DNA of 40,737 nt from a virus. A program made the translations under genes and the position numbers. Positions 8,508 through 17,900 of this stretch are shown here, piece by piece. Every line of letters begins with the position of its first letter. Position 1 is the first letter of the stretch. The stretch is taken from positions 1-40,737 of the IMG/VR virus record IMGVR_UViG_3300030104_001146; one strand, given 5' to 3'. Under the pieces are notes generated by a model. The model was not told where the DNA came from, ran no database searches, and saw only the letters and a list, made by a program, of their open reading frames with translations.

Positions 8508-10964
8508 ATGGCAAGAAAAAGATATAATAAAGGTAATAGACTTGATATGAGACAAGGCGGTAGAGTTGCTTTGGCTAAAGGTCGTAGAACAAAAGATCGT
8601 TCATATACTGCAAAAAAAGATGAGGGTATGGAACAAATGATGGCATCTCTTCCTCAAGATCAAAAAAATACTTCTGTAAATCAACAGCTACTACAAAACA
8701 CTATTAAAAAAGATCCTGCACCTGCTCCTGAAAAGGAAAGACCACAAACTGCTTCTATTTCTCAACCACAGCCTCAAGCTGAAGAACCTGCTATCGGAGC
8801 CAACGAAGACACAATGCAAGTTGCGAGTTCAGATCCAAAAACAGCAACAGGTAAAGAAGGAAGAGAAGGAGGTCCTTGGTGGAGAAGAGCAGGTTTTAAT
8901 TCTAAAGAAGAAGCAATTGCAGCAGGTTGGAAAAATATAGGCGGTGTTTGGACTCCACCAAATACTACAGATGATGATACTCCTCCTGATGATACTCCTC
9001 CTGATGATACTCCTCCTGATGATACTCCTCCTGATGATACTCCTCCTGATGATGACCAAGGTAACGTAACTATAGATCCAAATAGAGTAAGAGATGCTAT
9101 AGACTGGGCAGCAAGTGCTGATCCAGCTTACGCACAAAGAGTTGCAGAAGAACAAGAAAAAACAAGAGGAATTATACAAGAAGCAGCAGAAGGCAAAGTT
9201 CCTGAAACTGCTGTAATTCCTGATGCAGAAAAAGTTGATCCTGATATAAAAGCAACCACAAAACAAATGGCAGAGCTTACAGAAGCTGAAGCAGCCGAAG
9301 CAGTTTTACCTACTGATGAAACAGTTGATACAGGAATAAGTACAGCAGCAGAAGGACCTGAAAAGTTTGATGCTGCGACATACGAAGGCGAACAAGTCAC
9401 TGAAGAAGTAGTGTTTGATCCAGCAACAGGAAAAATTAATGCTGAAGATACTGCTGAACTAGAAGAAAAAGCACTTACATATTCAGCAAGCGGTGTTACT
9501 TTCTCACAAGAACAAAAAGACCAAGGAATTATAGATAGAGTTGTTGGTACATTAGATGATGCTGCAAAAGCAAAAGCTGCTAAAGTTGCAGGCACTACAT
9601 TACCTAAAGTATTAAGAGCTAAAAAACAATTAAGAAATGCAGGTTTATCTGAAGAAGATATAGCAGCCATTGGTAATGATCCAGAAGACTTAGAAGATCG
9701 TTTAATGGACTTTACAGCAGAACAAAGAGGAATGGTTGGTAATCTTCCTGAAGAAGCTTTAGTCGGTAAACAAATAGAAGGTCTATTAGAAGGAATGGAA
9801 AATGGAGAAGTTCCTATATGGGCAAGACCTGCTGTATCTGCGGTTAATCAAATGATGGCTGCAAGAGGATTAGATGCTTCAACAGTAGGAAGAGATAATC
9901 TTTTTAATGCTGTGATTCAAGCAGCTATGCCGATTGCTTCTCAAAATGCACAGACTATAAAAGAAAGTGCAATGCAACAAATAAACATTGAAGCACAAGC
10001 AGCACAACAAGATGCTCAAATGGCACAGCAAACAGCACTCAGTAACGCTGACAAAGTATTTAATCTTAATATGCAACAGTTTTCTGTGGATGTACAAACA
10101 GAGTTAGCAAACAAAAAGTTTCTACAAACTGTTAGTATGACAGAAGTAAACAACGAGCAACAAGCAGTGATGCAAAATGCTGTCAATCAAACACAACTAG
10201 ATTTAGCAAATCTTAATACACAAGAAAGACTGGCTGTTCAAAATGCTCAAGCCTTTTTAAGTATGAATATGGCTAACTTAAATAACGAGCAACAAGGTAA
10301 AGTTTTAAAAGCACAACAAGAACAGCAAAGATTGTTAAGTAATCAAGCTTCTACAAATGCTTCTCGACAATTTAATGCTGCATCTGAAAACCAAACAAAT
10401 CAGTTTATGACTAACTTAGCAACACAGGTTGAGTTAAACAATAAACAAAGAATGGATGCTATGGAACAATTTAATGCTAATTCTGAAAATGCTAAAGAAG
10501 CAAGAAGAGTTGGTATCGAAGCAGACATTAATAAAGCAAATGCTATGATGATTAATGACATTGAAAAGTTTAATAGCCAACAAAGATTTGCTAGAGATCA
10601 ATGGAATACTGCAAATGCACAAGCTGTAGAGATGTCAAATGTAGAGTGGAGAAGAAAAGCAAATCTTGCAAACACTGCTGCACAAAATGCAATCAACCAA
10701 CAAAATGCACAGAATGCTTTTGGATTATCTACGCAAGCTATGTCTATGCTTTGGCAAGAAATGAGAGATCAAGCAGATTATGCATTTAAAGCTGCTGAAA
10801 ACGAAGCAACTCGTAAGACACAGTTATTAGCTACAGCTTTAGGAAACGAAGGAGCAGGTTCTCAAGATAACTGGTCAAGTAATATAGGTAGTTTATTAAG
10901 TTCAGTAAATACTGCAATTTATGGTTCGTCAGTATCGACACCTGCTACTCCCGGACCGGGCTAA
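8508..10964 (+). CDS. Large Gln/Asn/Ala-rich virion (internal or ejection) protein
   Basis: This 818-residue protein has three parts: a basic N-terminus (MARKRYNKGNRLDMRQGGRV), a proline/acid linker containing five exact DDTPP repeats near residues 156-180, and a very long helical Ala/Gln/Asn-rich region (about residues 440-790). There, heptad-like phrases such as NAQ, NQFMTN and AQNAINQQNAQNAF recur. Such helical proteins encoded between fibre and lysis genes in podoviruses are usually internal virion proteins ejected with DNA. No enzyme motif is visible. The GFNSKEEAIAAGWKNIGGVW segment near residue 130 looks like a small folded module. Confidence 0.6.
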   Translation: MARKRYNKGNRLDMRQGGRVALAKGRRTKDRSYTAKKDEGMEQMMASLPQDQKNTSVNQQLLQNTIKKDPAPAPEKERPQTASISQPQPQAEEPAIGANEDTMQVASSDPKTATGKEGREGGPWWRRAGFNSKEEAIAAGWKNIGGVWTPPNTTDDDTPPDDTPPDDTPPDDTPPDDTPPDDDQGNVTIDPNRVRDAIDWAASADPAYAQRVAEEQEKTRGIIQEAAEGKVPETAVIPDAEKVDPDIKATTKQMAELTEAEAAEAVLPTDETVDTGISTAAEGPEKFDAATYEGEQVTEEVVFDPATGKINAEDTAELEEKALTYSASGVTFSQEQKDQGIIDRVVGTLDDAAKAKAAKVAGTTLPKVLRAKKQLRNAGLSEEDIAAIGNDPEDLEDRLMDFTAEQRGMVGNLPEEALVGKQIEGLLEGMENGEVPIWARPAVSAVNQMMAARGLDASTVGRDNLFNAVIQAAMPIASQNAQTIKESAMQQINIEAQAAQQDAQMAQQTALSNADKVFNLNMQQFSVDVQTELANKKFLQTVSMTEVNNEQQAVMQNAVNQTQLDLANLNTQERLAVQNAQAFLSMNMANLNNEQQGKVLKAQQEQQRLLSNQASTNASRQFNAASENQTNQFMTNLATQVELNNKQRMDAMEQFNANSENAKEARRVGIEADINKANAMMINDIEKFNSQQRFARDQWNTANAQAVEMSNVEWRRKANLANTAAQNAINQQNAQNAFGLSTQAMSMLWQEMRDQADYAFKAAENEATRKTQLLATALGNEGAGSQDNWSSNIGSLLSSVNTAIYGSSVSTPATPGPG
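8973..9053 (+). repeat. Five perfect 15-bp tandem repeats (DDTPP)
   Basis: The unit GATGATACTCCTCCT occurs five times without a mismatch from 8973 to 9047, followed by a six-base partial copy. The unit length is a multiple of three, so copy number can change without breaking the frame. Perfect identity at wobble positions points to recent slippage. Confidence 0.95.
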
Positions 10965-10990
10965 GAATTTTAAAAGGAGAATAATTTAAA

Positions 10991-11998
10991 ATGTTTAAAA
11001 AGATAGGTAAGTTTATAAAACGAGGACTCAAAAAGGTCGGTAAGTTTTTCAAAAGAGCTTTTAAAAAAGTAGGTAAGTTTGTAGGTAAACTTGGTCCTGT
11101 AGGTATGTTGGGTATGATGTTGATTATGCCACAGTTAGGATCATGGTGGGGTGATTTTGGAGCATGGGCAGGTAATCTTAAAGGACCTTTTAGTGGTTTA
11201 ATGAAAGGAATACATAAAGCTGGAGAGTTTGTAGGAACGGCTTCTTCTACTGTAACTGAAGGTATATCTAGTCTTATTAAATCAATTCCCGGAGTTGGAG
11301 ATGCTTATCAAGGTTTTGAAACTTGGGCGCAAGAACAAATGGAAAGTGCTAGAGACTTTTTAGGATTACAAACTAAACAAGGTCTTGAGTGGGAAAAAAT
11401 GAATAGAGAAAGTGATAAACTTTTTGAAGAACTTCCAGACAGTATAAAAGCTATAGGAGACGATGCAAATTACGATCTAAACATTGCTAGAGGAGAAACT
11501 GCTGTGGTAGATGTGCCTACAGTCGAAACACCTTCGTTAATGTCTCCGTCATCTCAAAAAGAATTAAATTTACTTGGAAGAGAAGAAGGATTTAGCCAGT
11601 CTGTACCTACATCAAAAATACAACCAGATGTACTTACAAAAGACGATGTTTCGGGTTTTACAGGTGAAGATACAATTACTCCACCAAATCCAATAGACTC
11701 TCCTACTTGGTGGGAAAGAAATGTAACAGGAGATAACTCGTTTGTTTCAAAAGCAAAAGAAGTAAAATCTTTTGTAGATAAACTCAGTGGTGAAGAAGAG
11801 TATGATCCTGTTTATCAAACTTATGTTGCTGATAACTATGTTCCTATGTATGAGTCTGCTCAAGTTGATTGGACACAACAAGGTTTTGCAGGAACTCCAA
11901 CTACTGGTCCAGCAAGCCCTGCTTTTTTACAATCTATAGATGCTGCTTTTCAAAATGATCCTTATTATCAATGGATGGCGCAGCAAAGGAGAGCTTAA
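10991..11998 (+). CDS. Virion protein with cationic amphipathic N-terminal repeats
   Basis: The 335-residue protein opens with three 11-residue units, KKIGKFIKRGL, KKVGKFFKRAF and KKVGKFVGKLG (residues 3-35). A hydrophobic Gly/Met-rich stretch (GMLGMMLIMPQLG) and further amphipathic helices follow to about residue 130. The C-terminal half is acidic and probably extended. The N-terminus resembles membrane-active peptides, which suggests an ejection or membrane-penetration protein. The Shine-Dalgarno AAGGAG sits about 11 bases before the ATG. No family was recognised; the functional idea is inference. Confidence 0.6.
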   Translation: MFKKIGKFIKRGLKKVGKFFKRAFKKVGKFVGKLGPVGMLGMMLIMPQLGSWWGDFGAWAGNLKGPFSGLMKGIHKAGEFVGTASSTVTEGISSLIKSIPGVGDAYQGFETWAQEQMESARDFLGLQTKQGLEWEKMNRESDKLFEELPDSIKAIGDDANYDLNIARGETAVVDVPTVETPSLMSPSSQKELNLLGREEGFSQSVPTSKIQPDVLTKDDVSGFTGEDTITPPNPIDSPTWWERNVTGDNSFVSKAKEVKSFVDKLSGEEEYDPVYQTYVADNYVPMYESAQVDWTQQGFAGTPTTGPASPAFLQSIDAAFQNDPYYQWMAQQRRA

Positions 11999-12004
11999 AA
12001 ACAC

Positions 12005-12637
12005 ATGGAAAACTTAGAAAAAGAAGTTAAAAACCAAGAGATATTAGATTATCTTGGTCAGATGAATGGACCTGTTCCGGGTCAAAGTTTAACGAACAAC
12101 CCTGATGAACCTTATCCTTGGGAAAAACCTTCTACATATACAACAATGAACGAAGCAATGCATGGTTTATTTGATATGCTGACAGAAGAAGAAATGTATA
12201 TTGATGTAGTCAGCGCAATCGGACAAGGTATGCCTATCGTAAATTTAACAGAAGTTATATTAACCGATGGTTTTCAAAAAGGAGCATGGAATCCTGATTT
12301 AATGGTACAACTAATAGAGCCTACTATGTATATGCTTATGTCAATGGCTGAAAAAGCAGGTGTTAAGTATAAAATAGATGATGAAGATGATCCAGATATA
12401 GAAGAAGCAACACCTGAAGAAGAACTAGAAATGTTTAAAGGTTTAACTAAGATTGCTGAAGATAGAATAAGAGGAAACAAAAAACCAGCTCAAGAGGTTT
12501 TACCAAGAGAGATTGCACAACAAATTGAAAAAATAGAAGTTCCAGAAAGCTTGTTAAGTAAGCCAACTGAACCTATAGCAACAGAAACAAACAACAGTTT
12601 ACTAGCAGCACCTAGTCAACAACAAGGAGTAATGTAA
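12005..12637 (+). CDS. Conserved phage virion-region protein (210 aa)
   Basis: The product begins MENLEKEVKNQEILDYLGQM and contains a predicted helical core (TMNEAMHGLFDMLTEEEMYI through EPTMYMLMSMAEKAGVKYKI), followed by a strongly acidic stretch (DDEDDPDIEEATPEEELEMF) and a Pro/Gln-rich tail. Residues near 155 (IAEDRIRGN) are basic. It is transcribed between two large internal-type proteins, so a structural or assembly role is likely, but I cannot name a family. Confidence 0.6.
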   Translation: MENLEKEVKNQEILDYLGQMNGPVPGQSLTNNPDEPYPWEKPSTYTTMNEAMHGLFDMLTEEEMYIDVVSAIGQGMPIVNLTEVILTDGFQKGAWNPDLMVQLIEPTMYMLMSMAEKAGVKYKIDDEDDPDIEEATPEEELEMFKGLTKIAEDRIRGNKKPAQEVLPREIAQQIEKIEVPESLLSKPTEPIATETNNSLLAAPSQQQGVM

Positions 12638-12638
12638 G

Positions 12639-14972
12639 ATGGCAATGGGAGATTTTGATTCAAAACAATCATCTTTTGATTTTGGAATGTCTTTGTTAGG
12701 AGAAAAAGACGAAAGAGATAGAAGAGCTAGAAAAAAACAAAAGAAGATAAAAAATGTTAGTTATCTACTAGGTGCGGTGGGTGTTGCTGATATGTTTCTT
12801 GCGAATAAAGCAAATAAAAAAGCAGCGTTATTTGAAGAAAATTTAGTGGCTGAAAAAGCAGAGGCTTTAACTGCGGTAAAATTAGCAACAGACTTTAATT
12901 CAAACCAACTACAAAAACTACAATCACAAGCTGGAGGAACTCTTGACTTTGACGATCCTAACCAGTGGAAAGAAGGTGGTCTTATATATCATGCAATTAA
13001 ACCTAAACAAGGTTTAAATGCTAGAAATATGTTAGGTATTGGACAAAACCAAGATATACCTACTGATAAATTACAAGATTATAATGATACTGTTGAGGAA
13101 TTAACAAAACAAAGTCTTGAATCCATTAAATCAGAATATAAGAAATTTAAACCTGATTTAGAAAGGTCTACTGAACTTGTTAATTCTCAATACGAAAAAC
13201 TATTAAAAGAAGGTACTCGACAAATAATGAGTCCTAGAAACACAAGTTCTATTCGTAAGCTATTAGCTAAATTTGATATTGCAAATGATATTGGACCTGA
13301 ACTTGAAAAACAAGAAAAGTTTTTTGGAGTTGAAGATATTTATTTCAATAAAAATTTAGCAGAACAACATAGAAATAGATTACAAACAAACAAAATTGCG
13401 TATGATAATTATCTAACAACTATAGGAGAAAGAACTACAACTTCTGACGAAATAAATTTAAGTAGGATAAACACAGGAACAAACAGTGTCATTACAACAC
13501 AAAGAAGTAAGCATCCTGCTATGTTTAATCGGTTAGATTCTTATGTTATGCAAATGGGTCCTTCAGACAGTCCAGCAGGAAAAGAAGGAGTTACAGAATT
13601 TGCAAACAGTGATCAAAACACAACTTTGAAAGAGTTAAGCGCTATTAATGTAACAACACAAGCTGGAGTAGAACAAGGTTTAGGGATTCTTTCTGTAGAT
13701 CCTGCTGACTCTAATGCAACAGCTATGTTTTCTGAAATATGGGATCAGTTAGATGAAACTGAAAGAGGAAGACTATATCAAGGTGCAGAATACTTTTTAG
13801 GCAAAAGTACCGAAAAGTATGGTATTGATGGTGCAACGGCTGATCCTTCTGTTATTGCTCAAGCATGGTATGATTCTTATATAGCTTTAGCAACTCCTAA
13901 AGGAATAAGCCAAGAACCTTTTAAAAGTAGAGAATTTGACATTGATATTATGACTATTGATGATTATTTATCTTTACCTGAAAACGAAGCTGAAGCAAAT
14001 AATGTTATTTCTATTTCTAAAAACGAAGAATTTGCTAAGAAAAATCCTCCTAGTATTACAACAACAGACAATGGTGAGCAATTAATTTCTATACCTGATA
14101 ATGGTGAAATTTTAACATTGCCTTATGATAAGGTAATAGAAAATTTTGAATCAGAATTAGAAAACGCTGAGACAAACGAAAGAAGAGAAACTTTAATAAA
14201 TGATGCATTAAATGATTTACCTTCAGGAATACATCCAGAGCTTCAAAGTATATATGATCAATCAATTATTGAAACAGAAACGATTAGTCCTTTTACAGCT
14301 ACAACTGTAGAATCTGGAAGTGTTTCAGTTCCTAGAAAAAGAGAAAGCGGAAAAGGATATGATACGATTACATTAGAAATGGATGATGAAGGTAATATTA
14401 ATCAAGTAAGATTACCTATAGCAAAGAAAAATCAAAAAATTTCTTTTGATGATATACCTGAAGGTCCAATAAAAGAACAAATTAGAAATCTTTCAATGCA
14501 ATATGTTTTATCAGAATCTTTTTTACCTAGAGGATCAGAATCTCAACCATCTATACAAGAAATACAGTCTTTTATAAATGGAGAGTTAAATCCAGAAGAA
14601 ACTATGGAAAGAGGAGACATGGGATTTGTTGAGCCAGAAGGAAGCCCGTATAGGTATTTTAATATTGAAGGAACTTTAACTCCTGATAAAATATTAAACG
14701 CTTCAAAAACAGAGATGTATATTGAAAGTAAAGTTGATAGAGATATTGGTATCGGCTCTTTATTGGGTGGACCGTTTGTAGAAACAGCTAAATCTTTAAC
14801 AGGACAAGGCGGTATTACTTTTACAAATAATGGACAAAAAATAATAAACAAAATAGATTTGGTAGGTATAGGAGACTTAGGTGATATAAGAGCTTTGTTT
14901 AAAGATGCTTTTTATGATAGCAAAACTCAAGATTATATTAATAGCCTTCCTTATAAACTATATACTGAATAA
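12639..14972 (+). CDS. Large virion (internal) protein, 777 aa
   Basis: The start ATG at 12639 follows AAGGAG at the end of the previous gene. The N-terminus (MAMGDFDSKQSSFDFGMSLL) is followed by a basic segment (RDRRARKKQKKIKN) and a hydrophobic stretch (VSYLLGAVGVADMFLAN). Then come long charged helices with many Asn, Glu and Lys. The C-terminus contains a hydrophobic Gly-rich piece (DIGIGSLLGGPFV). No enzymatic motif is seen. Its place in a run of four large proteins before the lysis block fits the internal core or ejection proteins of podoviruses. Confidence 0.55.
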   Translation: MAMGDFDSKQSSFDFGMSLLGEKDERDRRARKKQKKIKNVSYLLGAVGVADMFLANKANKKAALFEENLVAEKAEALTAVKLATDFNSNQLQKLQSQAGGTLDFDDPNQWKEGGLIYHAIKPKQGLNARNMLGIGQNQDIPTDKLQDYNDTVEELTKQSLESIKSEYKKFKPDLERSTELVNSQYEKLLKEGTRQIMSPRNTSSIRKLLAKFDIANDIGPELEKQEKFFGVEDIYFNKNLAEQHRNRLQTNKIAYDNYLTTIGERTTTSDEINLSRINTGTNSVITTQRSKHPAMFNRLDSYVMQMGPSDSPAGKEGVTEFANSDQNTTLKELSAINVTTQAGVEQGLGILSVDPADSNATAMFSEIWDQLDETERGRLYQGAEYFLGKSTEKYGIDGATADPSVIAQAWYDSYIALATPKGISQEPFKSREFDIDIMTIDDYLSLPENEAEANNVISISKNEEFAKKNPPSITTTDNGEQLISIPDNGEILTLPYDKVIENFESELENAETNERRETLINDALNDLPSGIHPELQSIYDQSIIETETISPFTATTVESGSVSVPRKRESGKGYDTITLEMDDEGNINQVRLPIAKKNQKISFDDIPEGPIKEQIRNLSMQYVLSESFLPRGSESQPSIQEIQSFINGELNPEETMERGDMGFVEPEGSPYRYFNIEGTLTPDKILNASKTEMYIESKVDRDIGIGSLLGGPFVETAKSLTGQGGITFTNNGQKIINKIDLVGIGDLGDIRALFKDAFYDSKTQDYINSLPYKLYTE

Positions 14973-14986
14973 ATGGAGAGTGCTTA

Positions 14987-17900
14987 ATGCCTTCATCTAC
15001 ATTAGATTGGTTTGTTACTACTGGACCACAAGATTCTACTACAGAAGACGGTGGTTTTACTATTGATTCTACAGAAGAAACAGAAGAAGAAAGACTAAAA
15101 AGAGAAGCAGAAGAAGAAGAAGCTAGACGAAAAGCAGAAGAAGAAGCAGAACGTATTCGTTTAGAAGCCGAACAAAGAAAACAACAACAAAAAGAAACTG
15201 TTAGTAAAAGCAGTACATTAGATTGGTTTAAAGAAAAACCTTCTCCAAAAACAACTGACACAGTTCCTACAGCACCAGAAAAAACTTATCAAGAAGAAAA
15301 AGATCCTTTTATGATTAAAAGGAAACTAGCTTATGGAGCTAAACAAGAGCCAACAATAGCCGGAAGTTTATATAGACTTGGTAAGGCTCGTTTCAATTCT
15401 TGGCTTGGTGATAAAACTTATAAAGAAGCTGCTCGTGAAATAGAAGCCGAAAGACAAGCAGAAATCGCAAAACTATTCCCCGACTTAATAAATAAAGACG
15501 AAGACCTTACGGTTATGACTGGTCGTATGGGTGTTGCTATTGCTGATCCAGTTACATTTTTAATTCCTTGGATGAAGTTTGCAAAAGCTGGTAAGTTAGC
15601 TTCCGTAACTGCTGGTAGTGCTGTAGCAACTGGAGATATAGCTTTAAGAGAAGAAGCTCTTTATGGTGAAGTAAGTCCTCTTTCTCTTGGATTGGGAGCT
15701 ACACTAGGTGGAGCAAGTTCTTTAGTAAGTTCTATGCTTATACCAGTAGGAAGACAGATAGACGAAGCTGTAGATATAACCACTAAAGCAGGAACAACTA
15801 CAAAACCTGTTAAAATTTATGGTCCTGTTGAGCCTCCTAAAGTTCCTAATAATCTAATAAAATCTTTTGAAGAAACAGGAGAAGAAGTATTAACACAAGG
15901 CGGTTTAAAAACAGTTCAAAATATTTTTACTAATAATAAAAACTATGGTTATCTTGTTAGTGAATATGAGTTAGGGCTTGTCCAAAGAAAAAACCTTATA
16001 GGTGATATAAGAAAACTAAGACAAAAAAGAAATAATACAAAACTTACTGCTAGTGATGAAATGCAAATCATTACTAGTAAAAAAGAAGTTTCAGAAATAG
16101 AACGTAATTTAAGAAAAATATATAGTCAAGCAAACGATATTAGACTAAAAGAAATGCCTAAAGATTTTGCTGATCTTGGTTATAGAAACTTAATGGCTGC
16201 TCTTGAAAAAGGAATACTAACAAAAGATTTTGCAGCAGCTTTAATGCAAGAAACAATAAGACCTTTAGTAGGTATGGTCGGAGGTTTTGCAGTAGGAGTA
16301 ACTACAGCAGACGAAAACGATACTATGAACTATGTTTATGGTCTAATGGCAACAGGAGCAACACTAGGTCTTTTGCAAAAAAGAATACAAGTTGCAGACT
16401 TTAAAGTTAAAGAACGAAGATTTATAAAAGCTTTTCAAGACGAAGGAGAAAAAATATATAGAACAGAATATTGGACTTTTTTAAAAAGATTAAGTGCTGG
16501 TACTCAAGCTTCTGTCTTACAAGCTGGACCAGAAGAACTTAGAAAGTTTGGTTCTTTGATGGTAAAATCTCAAGGAGGAGGAGTAAAAGCTGGTGTTGCA
16601 ATTCAAGATTCTGTTGAAGAAATGAAAAACCAAGCAATGAACTATTGGACTTCTGTTGCTTTACCTGCAACAATACAAGGAGCTAGAGAAGATACTATTT
16701 TAGCAGCAGGTCGTATTTTAAATCAAAGAAACATGCCTAAAACAGCAAAACATAGTTTCTTAAAAGAAGGAGATTTACGAAATAGTGATGCTCAAGCATT
16801 GGCTTATAGACTAGAACATCTTACAACCGAGTTTAAAAAGTATGTTAAATCTGTCGGTATTAAAATGACAGAAGAAGACAGTTATGGTTTAACTCAAATT
16901 GCAAGTAATAAAATGTTTCGTAATGGAGAACAAGTTAAAAAAGACGCTGCCGAAGCTTTTAAAATTCAATTTAATAATTGGAGAAGATACGGAGTTTTAA
17001 TAGGACCAGACCAACAACCAGAATTAAAAAAATTATATAATGGTGTTGGTGGTTATGTACATAGAGATGATCTTGATTTTGTTTTAGATTCAATTAAAGC
17101 TGGTGCGCCTAAAGATGATTTTAATTTAAGATTAAATGCTAGAATGTATGAAAAAAGATTTGTTGAAAAAGACAGTATTGAAAATACTAATGAATTTTTA
17201 AAATGGTCAGAAAGAAAAGCAAAAGAGTATTATGATGGTCATACTACAAGAAGAAGTAATTCTATTTGGGCTAAAGAAGAAGGAGATAATCTTTTTCAAA
17301 ACAGAGCAAGTAAGGATGAAAGGTTTATAATAACAGCAGCTAGACATTTTGAAAACAAAAGAGTTCTTGCAGATCAAGAAGCAAGAGCATTTATGGCAAA
17401 CAAAGGTTATTTTTTAGACGATCCTATTTTAACTTTTCAATCTTTAGCTAAACAAACAATACCTGTTACTGAGTTTTCTAGGGTTTTTGGAGCAAGAGGA
17501 GAAAGACTACAAGGGTTTATTAATGGTATAAGACGAGAAGTTTATGGTGGTTCAGATACAACAAACAATACAAGCCTTAAAAAAATAGCAGACAAATATG
17601 TTAAAGATTTAAAAGGAACTGTTGATGGTTATTTTGGTTTACATCATGCAGAAAGATCAGTTGCTAATAATGAAACAGCAGCATCTACTGTAGCAATTCT
17701 ACAAGCTTTACTAGCAACTACTAAACTTACAAAAGTAGCTTTACCGAGTTTTGGTGATCTTATACAAACTTACAAAAACAGTGGATTCTCTGCTGGTTTT
17801 GAAGCAACAAAAAAACAAATAGTTCGTATGCGTAACGAAGATCAGTTTAGACCTTCTGAAGCTTTAGGACTTAGAACAGTAAAAAGTAAAGAAGATTTAA

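Noticed and set aside
8829-9266. Antisense frame with Ile/Arg/Ser repeats opposite the DDTPP tract
   Set aside because: It is a shadow of the 15-bp tandem repeat in the virion gene.
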